Notes: a model not told the origin generated them from the letters alone. A stretch of 64,000 nucleotides of DNA from Xaviernesmea oryzae (GCF_900109605.1 NZ_FOAM01000005.1:124001-188000); one strand, 5' to 3'. Counted from the first letter of the stretch, positions 8,863 through 18,159 are shown. A program made the numbers and translations.

Positions 8863-10879
8863 TCAGACCGAGGTCGCATTGATCTACGCGCCGAACGGAC
8901 GCGATAGCGCGGTCGCGGCGGCTTTGATCCGGGAATGTGGAACTGAATGCCAGGTCACCGGCAGTCTTCACGAGCTGGCGCAGGCTTTGGGCGACCATAT
9001 CCTCTTCGCCGTGGTCGTCGACGAAGCGCTGCGCTCGGCCGATCTTGCGCCGCTCAATCACTGGGTGACATCGCAGCCGCGTTGGTCGGACCTGCCGTTC
9101 ATCGTGCTGACCCATAGGAACAGCGGTCCTGAACGAAACCCGGCGGCCGCACGGATCTCTGAAGCGCTGGGCAATGTCTCGTTTCTCGAAAGACCATTTC
9201 ATCCGACCACCTTCGTCAGCGTCGTCGCCTCCGCCCTGAAGAATCGCCAGCGCCAGTTCGAGGCGCGAAAATTGATCGGCGAACTGAATGAAAGCGCGCT
9301 GACGCTCAAGACGGCGTTGCTGGCGGGCCATCTGGGCACATGGACGATCGAGCTTCCGACATGGTCGCTGACATCGTCGGAAGAGTTCAGACAAATCTTC
9401 GGTCGCAATGCCAATGACAACCTGAGTTATCAGGATCTGCTGGCGGCCATCCATCCACATGATCGCAGCCTTCGCAACGAAACTCTCGTGCGCACACTTA
9501 CCCATGGCGACGACTACATCATCGAATACCGGGTCATCTGGCCGGATCAGTCGATCCATTGGGCGGAGGTGCGCGGGCGTCTCGCGCGTGCATCGGATGG
9601 CACGCCGGAGCGTCTGGTCGGCGTGGCCACCGACATTACCGCGCGCAAGCATGCGGAGGCCTCGCTACGGTCCTTGAACGAGACGCTAGAACGTCGGGTG
9701 GAGGAGCGGACACTGGCGCTGCGTGCTGAAAGCGCGCAACGCGAAAGCGCGGAACAGAAGCTGCGGCAATCCCAAAAGCTGGAGGCAATCGGGCAGCTGA
9801 CCGGCGGCGTCGCACATGATTTCAACAATCTGCTGATGGCGGTTCTCGGCAACCTCGACCTCGCGCGAAAATATGCCGGCGCCGATGCAAAGATGACGCG
9901 TCTGATCGATGGCGCGCTTCAGGGTGCGCGCCGAGGCGCGTCGCTCACCCAGCGCCTGCTTGCCTTCGCCCGGCGGCAGGATCTCGAAGTCACGCCCACG
10001 GATCTCTCGGCGCTGGTTGGCAATATGCAGGAACTGCTGCTGCGCTCCGTCGGATCTGGCGTGCGCATCGAGAGCGATCCGGGCTCGAACCTGCCGCTTG
10101 TCCTCGTCGATGCCAATCAGATCGAGCTGGCCCTGCTCAATCTGGTCGTCAACGCCCGCGATGCCATGCCCGAGGGCGGCACCGTCTCGATCTCTGTCGA
10201 CTTCAGGGACAGTATCACCCCGGCGGAAGGTCTGCCACATGGTGCCTATCTCTGTCTGCGTGTATCGGACACCGGCTCGGGCATGGATGACGAAACCCTT
10301 CGCCGCGCGATCGACCCGTTCTTCTCCACCAAGGAACTGGGCAAGGGCACCGGCCTCGGTCTGTCGATGGTGCATGGCCTTGCCGAACAGCTACAGGGCA
10401 CGCTGAAACTGTCGAGCACTGTCGGCACGGGCACGGTTGCCGAACTCTGGCTGCCGGTCACGCAGCAAACCCTGCACGTTGCCGCTGAACCCGCTGCAGA
10501 TGTTGTCAAGCCGGCCCCTGCGGCGACGATTCTGCTGGTGGATGACGACGCTCTGATTGCCATGAGCTCGGTCGACATGCTCGAGGATCTGGGGCATCGG
10601 GTGTTTGAGGCCAATTCGGGCAAGGACGCGCTCGCGATCCTGGAGCGCGAAGCGCAGATCGACGTGATGATCACGGATTTTTCCATGCCCGGCATGAACG
10701 GCGCGCAACTGGCCGCCGCAGCCCGCGAAAAGCGTCCGGACCTGCCAATCCTGCTCGCGACGGGCTATGCCGATCTTCCGCCCGGGTTCAATTTCGACAT
10801 CCCCCGGCTCGGAAAGCCTTATACGCAGGAGCAGCTGGAAAAGGAGCTGGATCGCCTCCTGTCGCGCCGCGGATCGTAA
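8825..10879 (+). CDS. PAS-containing hybrid sensor histidine kinase
   Basis: 684 residues from ATG 8825. Order: an N-terminal receiver-like region (about 1-130, apparently degenerate), a PAS/PAC sensor with VGVATDITARKHAE, a coiled coil, a dimerisation domain with the phospho-acceptor His331 (GGVAHDFNNLL), an HATPase domain (N box NLVVNARDAMPEGG, later GKGTGLGLSMVHG), and a C-terminal receiver with Asp618 (MITDFSMPGMNG). It has no membrane segment, so it should be a cytoplasmic sensor. It is coupled to the KaiC-like ATPase by overlap, suggesting that this ATPase feeds into, or is controlled by, the kinase. There is no separate DNA-binding regulator next door, so the output is unknown. Confidence 0.92.
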   Translation: MAFSTSEATPISSQTEVALIYAPNGRDSAVAAALIRECGTECQVTGSLHELAQALGDHILFAVVVDEALRSADLAPLNHWVTSQPRWSDLPFIVLTHRNSGPERNPAAARISEALGNVSFLERPFHPTTFVSVVASALKNRQRQFEARKLIGELNESALTLKTALLAGHLGTWTIELPTWSLTSSEEFRQIFGRNANDNLSYQDLLAAIHPHDRSLRNETLVRTLTHGDDYIIEYRVIWPDQSIHWAEVRGRLARASDGTPERLVGVATDITARKHAEASLRSLNETLERRVEERTLALRAESAQRESAEQKLRQSQKLEAIGQLTGGVAHDFNNLLMAVLGNLDLARKYAGADAKMTRLIDGALQGARRGASLTQRLLAFARRQDLEVTPTDLSALVGNMQELLLRSVGSGVRIESDPGSNLPLVLVDANQIELALLNLVVNARDAMPEGGTVSISVDFRDSITPAEGLPHGAYLCLRVSDTGSGMDDETLRRAIDPFFSTKELGKGTGLGLSMVHGLAEQLQGTLKLSSTVGTGTVAELWLPVTQQTLHVAAEPAADVVKPAPAATILLVDDDALIAMSSVDMLEDLGHRVFEANSGKDALAILEREAQIDVMITDFSMPGMNGAQLAAAAREKRPDLPILLATGYADLPPGFNFDIPRLGKPYTQEQLEKELDRLLSRRGS

Positions 10880-11002
10880 CGGTCAACATGGATTGACGGA
10901 TCCCGCACAACGGTCTTCGTCAGGATGTCATCGATCGTCCGTCACCAGCGGGCAGCCCTGCAACGCAAGGCCGCGAATGGCGGCCCTGCGAGGACAGAGG
11001 GA

Positions 11003-11599
11003 TCAGAGGACGCCTGCCAGCAGACCGGCCCCGGCCACCGCTGCCAATCCGCCGGCCGACCGCATGACGATCGTTCCACGTCGACCACCGGCCTGGCTAA
11101 GCCCCAGGCCCAGCGCGAGGCCAGCACCATGCAGAAGCGCCGTGGCGAGAAGAAAGCCGACGCCATAGGCAAGGCCACCGGCATTATCAGGCATTTCGGC
11201 GCCATGGGCATGGCCATGGAAGAGGGCAAAGAGACCGACGAGGCCCATGGCAGCCGCCAGCGGCGCGCGCATGTTCAACGCCACCGCCGCGCCAAGAACA
11301 AGAACCGATAGCGCAATACCCACTTCTACGAAGGGGAGCGCAACACCGGCCACGCCCAGCGCACCGCCTGCCGCCATGACCAGCATGAAGGTCGCCGGCA
11401 GCATCCAGAGCGCCCGGCCGCCGAGCCGAGCCGCAAAGGCGCCGACCATCACCATGGCCAGCACATGATCCAGACCCGAGACCGGATGACTGAAACCATG
11501 AACAAATCCGCTGGTCTCGCCGAGGCCGGTATGGGCGAAGGCAGCAGTCGGCAGCAGTGCGAGTGCGAAAGCGGCAGTGCGAAGAGCGGCTCTGGACAT
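11003..11599 (-). CDS. hupE: HupE/UreJ-family metal (Ni/Co) transporter
   Basis: 198 residues. A cleavable signal ends at AFA before HTGLGETSGFVHG. Then comes the family signature HPVSGLDHVLAM (His-x5-Asp-His), followed by about six hydrophobic helices and a HGHAHG motif in the middle. HupE/UreJ proteins are secondary permeases for nickel or cobalt, often beside hydrogenase or urease genes or under B12 control. None of those genes is adjacent here and no cobalamin riboswitch was found upstream, so the metal is open. It converges with the hybrid kinase gene and diverges from the Cys-rich protein gene at 11806. Confidence 0.9.
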   Translation of the reverse strand: MSRAALRTAAFALALLPTAAFAHTGLGETSGFVHGFSHPVSGLDHVLAMVMVGAFAARLGGRALWMLPATFMLVMAAGGALGVAGVALPFVEVGIALSVLVLGAAVALNMRAPLAAAMGLVGLFALFHGHAHGAEMPDNAGGLAYGVGFLLATALLHGAGLALGLGLSQAGGRRGTIVMRSAGGLAAVAGAGLLAGVL

Positions 11600-11805
11600 G
11601 ATGGCATGGGTTCCCGTCTGATCCTTGTTGCCATCACTCTATCACCGTCTTCGGCCGGAAAAAGAGGGCAAACGCGAATAGCCCAGCAAAATACAGCGCC
11701 ATTTTGCAACGCCGCATAATGCATCATCCAGCATCTGTCGCATACGCTGCGGCGCAAAGGCGCAGGGGGCGGACGGATGACAATGCGGCGGCTTTGTGTC
11801 ATCGA

Positions 11806-12216
11806 ATGACTATGCAAATGATCAGGCGGATGGTGCGGGATAAGGGGACAGGCGGCGCAATCGCCTGGGCGCTCGTCTGCCTGCTGATTCTGCAAGGCCT
11901 TCTCGGCCAGATGGCGCAAGGCGCCATGGCGGCCGCCATGGCCGATCCGCTGAAAGTCATTTGCGTCACGCAGGGCATCGGTCTCGCGGCCGCTGACGAG
12001 ACCGACGGCGGACCGCACAAGAAGGCGCCGGAGTGCCCCTGCGCCGATCTCTGCCGTCTCTCGGCCAGCCATGTGGCGCTGCCTGCTACGCCACCGCGCA
12101 TGCCACAGCCGGCGCTGGCGCGAACATCAGCACCCACGCCATCGCGGCCTGCTCCTGCCCCAGCCACCGTCCGCGGCCTCTCCGGCCAGCCACGCGCACC
12201 CCCTTTCTTCTCCTGA
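11806..12216 (+). CDS. Small Cys-rich membrane protein, DUF2946-like
   Basis: About 136 residues from ATG 11806 (ATG 11812 and 11818 are in frame too; no strong ribosome site). One hydrophobic helix near the N-terminus (AIAWALVCLLILQGLLGQ) is followed by a short soluble part with the paired-cysteine motif CPCADLCRLSASH and a Pro/Ala-rich tail. This layout recalls DUF2946 proteins, which are found next to copper or TonB-dependent metal uptake genes. It directly precedes a PepSY membrane protein (55 bases), supporting a joint role in metal or redox handling. The motif CRLSA recurs in the protein at 59690. Function unknown. Confidence 0.6.
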   Translation: MTMQMIRRMVRDKGTGGAIAWALVCLLILQGLLGQMAQGAMAAAMADPLKVICVTQGIGLAAADETDGGPHKKAPECPCADLCRLSASHVALPATPPRMPQPALARTSAPTPSRPAPAPATVRGLSGQPRAPPFFS

Positions 12217-12271
12217 CGCCATCGACCGGAGGCGCTTTCCGCCTCCCTTTCGCACCGTCTGGAGATTTCTC

Positions 12272-13636
12272 ATGACCGATCTTTCAATCGGGCAGGAGCG
12301 CGCCGCTTTGGCCGCGCGCGCGCCGTCCGACCTCTATCGCGCCGTCTGGCGCTGGCACTTCTATGCCGGGCTCTTCGTTTTGCCCTTCCTCATTTCGCTG
12401 GCCATTACCGGCGGGCTCTATCTCTTCCGCGATCCGATCGACGCCTTCGTCCATGCCGATCTCAAGCAGGTTGCCGTGAAGGCGGACGCGGGCCATGTGC
12501 CACCATCGGCCATGGTGGCGGCAGCCTTGCGCTTTCAGCCGGGCACGGCGGTGAAGTTCACCGACCCGGCAACGGCGACCTCATCGGCCGAAGTCACCAT
12601 CGCCGTTTCCGGCGGCGAGAAACGTGCCGTCTATGTCGATCCATATGACGGCCGGGTGCTCGGCGCATTGCCGGATCGCGGCACGATCATGTGGACGATC
12701 CGCACCTTGCACAGCCTGAAATATTTCGGCTCCTTTGCCCGCGCGCTGATCGAGATCGCAGGCGGCTGGGCGATCCTGCTGGTGGCAACGGGGATCTATC
12801 TCTGGTGGCCGCGCCGGCAGACCGGCGGCGTTCTCACCATTCGCGCGACCCCGGCCCGCCGCGTCTTCTGGCGCGACCTCCATGCCGTCACGGGTCTCTT
12901 CGTCGGTGGCTTCATCGTCTTTCTCGCCATCACCGGCATGCCGTGGTCCGGCGTCTGGGGCGCCAAGGTCAATGAATGGGCGAATGGCAGCAATTTCGGC
13001 TATCCCGCCGGTGTGCGCATCGCGGTGCCCATGTCCGACGAGCATCTCGACCATCTCGCCAAGACCTCCTGGTCGCTCGAACAGGCGCAGATGCCGCAAT
13101 CGCCAAGCCATGGCATGGCGCCGATCAGTCTCGACGACGCCGTGGCGACCTTCGACAGGCTCGGCCTTCACCGGGGCTATACCGTCAATATCCCGACCAC
13201 CGCGATGGGTGTCTACACGGGCTCGGTCTATCCGGCCGATCTTGCCCAGCAGCGCGTCGTCCATCTCGATCAATATTCCGGCAAGCCTCTGATCGATATG
13301 AGCTACGGCGATTACGGCCCGCTTGGCCGCGCGCTGGAATGGGGCATCAATGTGCACATGGGCCAGCAATACGGGCTGGCCGACCAACTGGTGCTATCCG
13401 CCGCTTGCCTCGCGATCATTGTGCTCTGCGTTTCCGCCGCCATCATGTGGTGGAAGCGCCGACCGAAGGGCCGGCTCGGCATCCCGCCCCTGCCCGCCGA
13501 TCCGCGCGTTTTTCGCGGGTTGCTGGCGCTCCTCGCCATCGGCGGCGTGCTGTTCCCGCTGGTCGGTCTGTCGCTCCTCGTCATGCTGGCGCTCGACAGG
13601 GCGGTGATCGGCCTGCGGCGGCCGGCAAGGAGATGA
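12272..13636 (+). CDS. PepSY-associated membrane protein (PiuB-like)
   Basis: 454 residues. ATG 12272 is selected because GGAG lies seven bases upstream and the family's usual start (YRAVWRWHFYAGLFVLPFL) follows; longer frames upstream lack support. Four main membrane helices are visible: near residue 30, then around 170 (LIEIAGGWAILLVATGIYLWW), 215 and 380, with PepSY-like periplasmic segments between them. Conserved His residues at helix ends (RWHFYAG, DLHAVTG, NVHMGQQYG) fit the heme- or metal-binding pattern of this family. Members are associated with iron-siderophore or copper reduction and transport in the inner membrane. Likely one unit with the Cys-rich protein upstream. Confidence 0.88.
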   Translation: MTDLSIGQERAALAARAPSDLYRAVWRWHFYAGLFVLPFLISLAITGGLYLFRDPIDAFVHADLKQVAVKADAGHVPPSAMVAAALRFQPGTAVKFTDPATATSSAEVTIAVSGGEKRAVYVDPYDGRVLGALPDRGTIMWTIRTLHSLKYFGSFARALIEIAGGWAILLVATGIYLWWPRRQTGGVLTIRATPARRVFWRDLHAVTGLFVGGFIVFLAITGMPWSGVWGAKVNEWANGSNFGYPAGVRIAVPMSDEHLDHLAKTSWSLEQAQMPQSPSHGMAPISLDDAVATFDRLGLHRGYTVNIPTTAMGVYTGSVYPADLAQQRVVHLDQYSGKPLIDMSYGDYGPLGRALEWGINVHMGQQYGLADQLVLSAACLAIIVLCVSAAIMWWKRRPKGRLGIPPLPADPRVFRGLLALLAIGGVLFPLVGLSLLVMLALDRAVIGLRRPARR

Positions 13637-13661
13637 GATAAGCCGCCCATCACGAGCACGG

Positions 13662-13686
13662 GGCGCCGGAGCAAAGCGCCGGCGCC
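13662..13686. terminator. GC-rich hairpin after the PepSY gene
   Basis: GGCGCCGG (13662-13669) and CCGGCGCC (13679-13686) form an eight-pair stem with a nine-base loop, 25 bases after the stop codon. No U-run follows, so it may be a weak or Rho-assisted terminator. Confidence 0.45.
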
Positions 13687-13714
13687 TGGAACAAGCCTTG
13701 CCCGCGATCACTTT

Positions 13715-14506
13715 ATGACCGACATATCTTCTCGTTCAACGGTCCTCACCCTCGCCATGCCGCCCTCCTGCATTCGCGTCGTCGATCTGGAAACCGCCGG
13801 CAATGGGCGCAGCGATGTGTGCGAGATCGGCTGGCAGGATGTGGTGCTGGGGGCGGACGGCCAGTGGTTCGTCAGCGCGGATCGCGGCGCCATCTTCGTC
13901 AATCCCGGGCACCCGATTACGCCGGAGACGATGGCGATCCATCATATTCAGGAGGAGCAGGTGGCCGGCGCACCTTTCTGGAGCGAGGCGGCGCCGCGCA
14001 TTCTGCGCCCGGACCATCCATTGGCAGCTTTGGCCGCTCACCGCGCGGCCTTCGAGCAACGCTATTGCACGCCGAGATTGACAGGCGGAACACCCTGGAT
14101 CTGCACTTGGAAATGCGCGCTCAGGGTCTGGCCGGAGCTCCCGCGCTTTTCCAACCAGATGCTGCGCTATCTGCGCAAGCCCAAGGGGCTGGAGCATGAG
14201 ATCGGCCTTCCGGCCCATCGCGCCATGCCGGATGCCTATGTCACCGCGCACCACCTGCGCGACCTCCTGAATGCCGCTTCGCTCGATCAGCTGCTTGCTT
14301 GGAGCAGCGAGCCCGGCCTTCTGCCACGCGTGCCGGCAGGGCCTTATCGCGGCAAGAGCTGGGACAGGTTGAGCACAGAGGCGCTGGCTGCTTTTCTGGA
14401 CGATCGCGATGTCGATCTGCGCTTCAGCGCGCGTATGGAGCTGGAGCGCCGCGGAGGCAGCAGCCGGCCGGCAGAGGGCGAGCCGGACCAAGGCTCGCTG
14501 CTATGA
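13715..14506 (+). CDS. DnaQ-fold 3'-5' exonuclease, ExoX-like
   Basis: 263 residues. The Exo I motif is VVDLETAG (residues 20-27), the middle keeps NPGHPITPETMAIHHI, and Exo III is HRAMPDAYVTAHHLRDLL, giving the Asp-Glu...His-Asp set of DEDDh exonucleases. The C-terminus (GKSWDRLSTEALAAFLDDRD...) looks like the small domain that follows the nuclease in ExoX-like proteins. It should degrade single-stranded DNA or RNA from the 3' end. ATG 13715 gives full length; the in-frame ATG at 13757 (MPPSC) is possible, as motif I begins soon after it. Converges with the importer permease gene. The physiological substrate is not predictable. Confidence 0.88.
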   Translation: MTDISSRSTVLTLAMPPSCIRVVDLETAGNGRSDVCEIGWQDVVLGADGQWFVSADRGAIFVNPGHPITPETMAIHHIQEEQVAGAPFWSEAAPRILRPDHPLAALAAHRAAFEQRYCTPRLTGGTPWICTWKCALRVWPELPRFSNQMLRYLRKPKGLEHEIGLPAHRAMPDAYVTAHHLRDLLNAASLDQLLAWSSEPGLLPRVPAGPYRGKSWDRLSTEALAAFLDDRDVDLRFSARMELERRGGSSRPAEGEPDQGSLL

Positions 14507-14638
14507 GGCGCTTTGCGGCAGGCGTGGACGATCGGACCGAACGGTGGAACCCAAGGTCCAATGTTTCCACCATAAGACCGGAAGACCGGTTCAATTCTCC
14601 GTGCCCCATACCCTCTGGTCGAAACTGCACTGCTGCTC

Positions 14639-15670
14639 CTAACCCCGGTTTCGCCGGCTGATCAGCAGGATGAAGCCGATGCCACCGACGAAGCCGGTGA
14701 TGACGCCGACCGGCATATCCTCCGGGGCCATGAGGGTGCGGGCGGCAAGATCGGCCAGCACCAGCGCAACACTGCCGAAGGCAGCGCTTAAGGGAATGAC
14801 GCGAACATGATCGCTGCCGGCGAAGAGCCTGACGATATGCGGCACCATCAGCCCGATAAAGCCGATGGCGCCGGAAAAGGCCACCATCACACCGGTCAGC
14901 AGCGCGGTGACCGTGAAAAGCTGCGCGCGCAGGCGCGCCACCGGAAGGCCCAGCGTGGCGGCCGTTTCGTCGCCCATGGCCAGGCCGTTGATTTCGCGCG
15001 CGCGCAAGATCAGCCAGACGAGGCTGACAAAAAGCACCAGCGCCGGATAAAGCAGATGCGGCCACTGCGCCAGACCCAAGCCGCCCAGCATCCAGAAGAC
15101 CACGCTTTGCACCGCGCGCGGATCGCCGAGATAGATCAGCAAGTTGGAAAGTGCGGTGGCAACGAACGCCACCGCGACACCCGAGAGGATCAGCCGCTCG
15201 GCCGACCGGCCGGAAAAGCGGGTGACGGCGATGACCGCGCCTGTGGCGGCAAGCGCGCCCAGAAAGGCAAAGAGCGGCACGGTAATGAGGCCGAAGATCA
15301 TGCCGGTATGCAAAAGCGCGACGATCGCGCCGCAGGCCCCGCCGGAGGATACGCCGAGCAGATGCGGATCGGCCAGCGGATTGCGCGTGACGACCTGGAG
15401 CACCGCCCCGACAACCGCAAGACCTGCGCCGACAAGCGCCGCGAGAACGACGCGCGGAAAGCGCACATCCCAGACGATGCTCTCCCGCCCTGCCGACCAG
15501 TCCCGGGTGACCGAACCCGGAACCAGCCGATCCGCCACCACGCCCCAGACCGTTTTCAAGGGAACGGCCGCCGCGCCAAGCGACAGGCCGGCGGTGATGG
15601 CGACCAGAATCAACAGGAACGCCAGCAACGTTAGGAGGATAGGCTTGCCGTGCGGCATGGCGAAAGGCAT
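14639..15670 (-). CDS. btuC: BtuC/FecCD-type ABC importer permease (corrinoid)
   Basis: 343 residues with about ten hydrophobic helices and the FecCD signatures GAVLQVVTRNPLADPHLLG and SGAIGFIGLMVPHIVRLF. The family imports vitamin B12, heme or ferric siderophores. Corrinoid is favoured here because the operon starts with a cobalamin riboswitch. Start: ATG 15670, with AAAGGA about eleven bases upstream; a TTG at 15751 would add an unlikely Arg-rich extension. It is separated from the binding-protein gene by 174 bases without a gene, a wider gap than elsewhere in the operon. Acts in the inner membrane with the ATPase and binding protein described next. Confidence 0.9.
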   Translation of the reverse strand: MPFAMPHGKPILLTLLAFLLILVAITAGLSLGAAAVPLKTVWGVVADRLVPGSVTRDWSAGRESIVWDVRFPRVVLAALVGAGLAVVGAVLQVVTRNPLADPHLLGVSSGGACGAIVALLHTGMIFGLITVPLFAFLGALAATGAVIAVTRFSGRSAERLILSGVAVAFVATALSNLLIYLGDPRAVQSVVFWMLGGLGLAQWPHLLYPALVLFVSLVWLILRAREINGLAMGDETAATLGLPVARLRAQLFTVTALLTGVMVAFSGAIGFIGLMVPHIVRLFAGSDHVRVIPLSAAFGSVALVLADLAARTLMAPEDMPVGVITGFVGGIGFILLISRRNRG

Positions 15671-15844
15671 CGTTCGGTCGGTCCTTTGGGAAAATCGAGC
15701 TTCAGCCATTCTCTGTCGAGCGGGCCTGAGGACCGTCGCGCTTTGCCGCAAATCCGTGCTGATTACGAGACTGTTGGGGCGTGCCTCGGATGAAGGCGCA
15801 TGGGCTGCGCCGTCATCCTCGAAAGGTCAGGGAGATAGCCGGCG

Positions 15845-16795
15845 TTACAGCGTCCCCGGATAGAACGCCGCCGCTAGCTTCTCGATCGCCTCGATGTTGC
15901 GCGGGCCTGGGGTGGCGGCGACGTAATCGAGCACGACGAAACGGTTGTTCCTGACCGCATCGACATTCTTGAAGGCGGGATTGTCCTTCAGGAAGGCGAT
16001 CTTTTGCTCGGCGGTGACCTCACCATAATTGACGATGACGATGGCCTGCGGATTGCGCTCGATCACCGGCTCCCAGGAGACTTCGGTCCAGCTCTTGGCC
16101 ACATCCTCCATGATGTTCATGCCACCAGCCGCTTCGATCATGGCTGTGGGAATGCCGTACGCGCCTGACGTGAAGGGCTTGTCCGTGCCGGAATCATAGA
16201 CGAAGACCCGCAGCGGCGCCTGGCCCTTGGGCAGCTTTGCCTGCAGCGTGGCGAGTTGCGCACGCCAGGTCTTCACCAGCGCCTCGGCCCGGTCCTGCAC
16301 CTGGAAAATGCGGCCGAGATTGAGAAGGTCGACGAACATATCGTCCATGGTCGGCTTGGCCTTGGACATGATGTGAATGCAGCTTTCGGTCAGCTCATAG
16401 ACCTTGATACCGAAGGGTGCGAGCGTTTCCGGCGTCACCTCGCCACCTACCTTCATGCCATAGTTCCAGCCGGCGAAATAGAAGTCGGCATCGGCGTTGA
16501 GAAGCACCTCTTTGGTCGGATATTTCGGCGACAGTTCCGGCAGCGCCTTCAAGCCGGCGCGCAGGCGCTCATCGATGGTTTTCCAGCCGGAAATGCCGGT
16601 ATAGCCGACCATCCTGTCCTGCAGCTTCAGCGCCAGCATCATCTCGGTCAGGTTCACGTCGTTGGACACGGCGCGCTTCGGCGGCGCCTCGAATGTCACC
16701 TCGCGATTGCAGCTTTTAACCGTCACGGGGGCGGCAAAAGCAGGTGCAGCGAGAAGGGCAGCGAGCGCGAGGGGCGCCAGCAGACGGTACATCAT
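15845..16795 (-). CDS. btuF: Periplasmic corrinoid-binding protein (BtuF-like)
   Basis: 316 residues. A standard signal peptide ends near AAPAFA before APVTVKSCNREVTFE. The mature part has the class III substrate-binding fold: ETAPxRAV-like opening, LTEMMLALKLQDRMVGYTG, then a long backbone helix region and ERNPQAIVIVNYGE. Such proteins deliver B12, cobinamide or ferric chelates to a BtuC/FecC permease. It is 27 bases downstream of the ATPase gene in the same riboswitch-led operon, which points to a corrinoid. No TonB-dependent outer-membrane receptor is in the window. Confidence 0.87.
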   Translation of the reverse strand: MMYRLLAPLALAALLAAPAFAAPVTVKSCNREVTFEAPPKRAVSNDVNLTEMMLALKLQDRMVGYTGISGWKTIDERLRAGLKALPELSPKYPTKEVLLNADADFYFAGWNYGMKVGGEVTPETLAPFGIKVYELTESCIHIMSKAKPTMDDMFVDLLNLGRIFQVQDRAEALVKTWRAQLATLQAKLPKGQAPLRVFVYDSGTDKPFTSGAYGIPTAMIEAAGGMNIMEDVAKSWTEVSWEPVIERNPQAIVIVNYGEVTAEQKIAFLKDNPAFKNVDAVRNNRFVVLDYVAATPGPRNIEAIEKLAAAFYPGTL

Positions 16796-16822
16796 GAGTT
16801 CAGATCCTTGGAAAAGGCAAAA

Positions 16823-17620
16823 TCAGGAATTGGCCGCAAGGGAGAAAGAGAAGCGCGGCGGCTCCATCTCCCGCGCGCCTTGACAGTGGGCGGTCACGCC
16901 GAAGGCGGCAGACAAGGCGCCTGCATCCAGCACCTCATCAGGCGCGCCAAAGCCGATCAGCCTGCCCTGCGCCATCAGCGCCACATGGGTGGCGAACCGT
17001 CCGGCAAGATTGATGTCGTGCAATGTGGTGACAACCGTCAGTCCAAGCCCTTCGAGCAGCGCCAGAATTTCAAGCTGATGGCGGATGTCGAGATGGTTGG
17101 TGGGCTCATCGAGAATGAGGATCTCAGGATCCTGGGCAAGGGCGCGCGCCACCAGTACCCGCTGTTTCTCTCCGCCTGAGAGCGAGGAAAAGGCGCGATC
17201 GGCAAAAGACGTCAGTTCCAGATGGGAAAGCGCGTGGTCACAGGCCTGGCGATCGCTCTCCTGCCAGCCGGCAAGACCGGAGCGACGGGGAATGCGTCCC
17301 ATCATCACCACATCCCGTACGGTGAAGGGAAAGTCCGCCGGCATTTCCTGCAGCACGACGGAGATATGCCGGGCAACCTCGCGTGGCGAGAGTGCAGCGA
17401 GATCCGTCCCATCGATCAGGACGCGTCCCGCGCGCGGCTGCACAGCGCGGTATAGACAGCGCAGCAGCGAGGTCTTGCCCGCGCCATTCGCCCCGAGAAT
17501 GGCTAGTCTAGCGCCGGCGGGAATGGCGAAGCTGACATCGCGCACGAGATCGAGCCCAGCTCTTGGGCCCCAGCTGAGCCACTCGGCAGCCAGCGCCGCG
17601 CCCTTGGCATTACAGCTCAT
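16823..17620 (-). CDS. btuD: BtuD/FecE-type ABC ATPase
   Basis: 265 residues. Walker A GANGAGKT, Q-loop VVLQEMP, ABC signature LSGGEKQR, Walker B ILILDEPTNHLD and the switch His in TTLHDIN are all present. The start at ATG 17620 has GGAG six bases upstream and yields the usual length. The first gene of the importer operon, it lies about 250 bases beyond the cobalamin riboswitch. It powers import by the BtuC-like permease at the cytoplasmic face. Ferric-siderophore transport is the alternative for the protein family and is less likely given the riboswitch. Confidence 0.92.
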   Translation of the reverse strand: MSCNAKGAALAAEWLSWGPRAGLDLVRDVSFAIPAGARLAILGANGAGKTSLLRCLYRAVQPRAGRVLIDGTDLAALSPREVARHISVVLQEMPADFPFTVRDVVMMGRIPRRSGLAGWQESDRQACDHALSHLELTSFADRAFSSLSGGEKQRVLVARALAQDPEILILDEPTNHLDIRHQLEILALLEGLGLTVVTTLHDINLAGRFATHVALMAQGRLIGFGAPDEVLDAGALSAAFGVTAHCQGAREMEPPRFSFSLAANS

Positions 17621-17867
17621 GACCGACTCCTGGAGCAAGGCGCACTGCGGTGCAGGGCCAGGCCGGGTCGCAAACGGCCGATGTGCGGCGCCTGCACGAA
17701 ACGGCTGTCGAAAGACGCGCGTGCCCGCCGGATGAAGACCAAGACCTGCGTGCCAGAATCTGGCATTTGTTTCGGAAACGTCATCGTTCTTGCAGGCGCG
17801 CCGGAAAGGCGGCCGCAAGCCTGAGGAAGGTCCATTGGGAACACCCCGTCCACTTTGGTTGATATCT

Positions 17868-18060
17868 GGACGGCAGGTCTCCTGGCTCACGGATATGCGC
17901 CGCCTGCCTGCCTTCCCGCGTGGTCAACGCAGTGGCTTGGCGCCCGAAGGCGCCGCGAGGGCTGGTCGGCAATCCGCTTACAGTTGCGGGGGCAGCCACG
18001 GTCTTGGCCCCTGCTCGGGTCGTCCGCACCGTGTTCCCTTTTCATCCTCGCGGGAGTCAT
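17868..18060 (-). ncRNA. Cobalamin riboswitch upstream of btuDFC
   Basis: Read on the minus strand, the conserved blocks appear in the right order: AAAAGGGAACACGGTG, GGCTGCCCCCGCAACTGT, GCCACTG, and the B12 box AGCCAGGAGACCTGCC (17872-17887). In this RNA class adenosylcobalamin binding lowers expression of the downstream genes. The ends are approximate. The 250 bases between the aptamer and the ATPase gene should contain the expression platform. Confidence 0.95.
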
Positions 18061-18141
18061 CCCTTGAGAAACCGTCATCGAGAGCTTAGGCGCCAGGCAG
18101 GCCGTGCGTCAAGAGCCCTGAAAACCACTCCAGATCAATAA

Positions 18142-18159
18142 GTAATGATATTACATTAC
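18142..18159. promoter_or_regulatory. Inverted repeat GTAATG-N6-CATTAC
   Basis: Six-base arms separated by six AT-only bases, placed between the riboswitch operon (minus) and the chemoreceptor gene (plus). The position fits an operator at the start of the riboswitch transcript or the chemoreceptor promoter. The regulator is unknown. Confidence 0.35.

Noticed and set aside
11600-11805. Possible cobalamin riboswitch upstream of hupE
   Set aside because: None of the conserved aptamer blocks found at 17.9 and 58.9 kb are present here.
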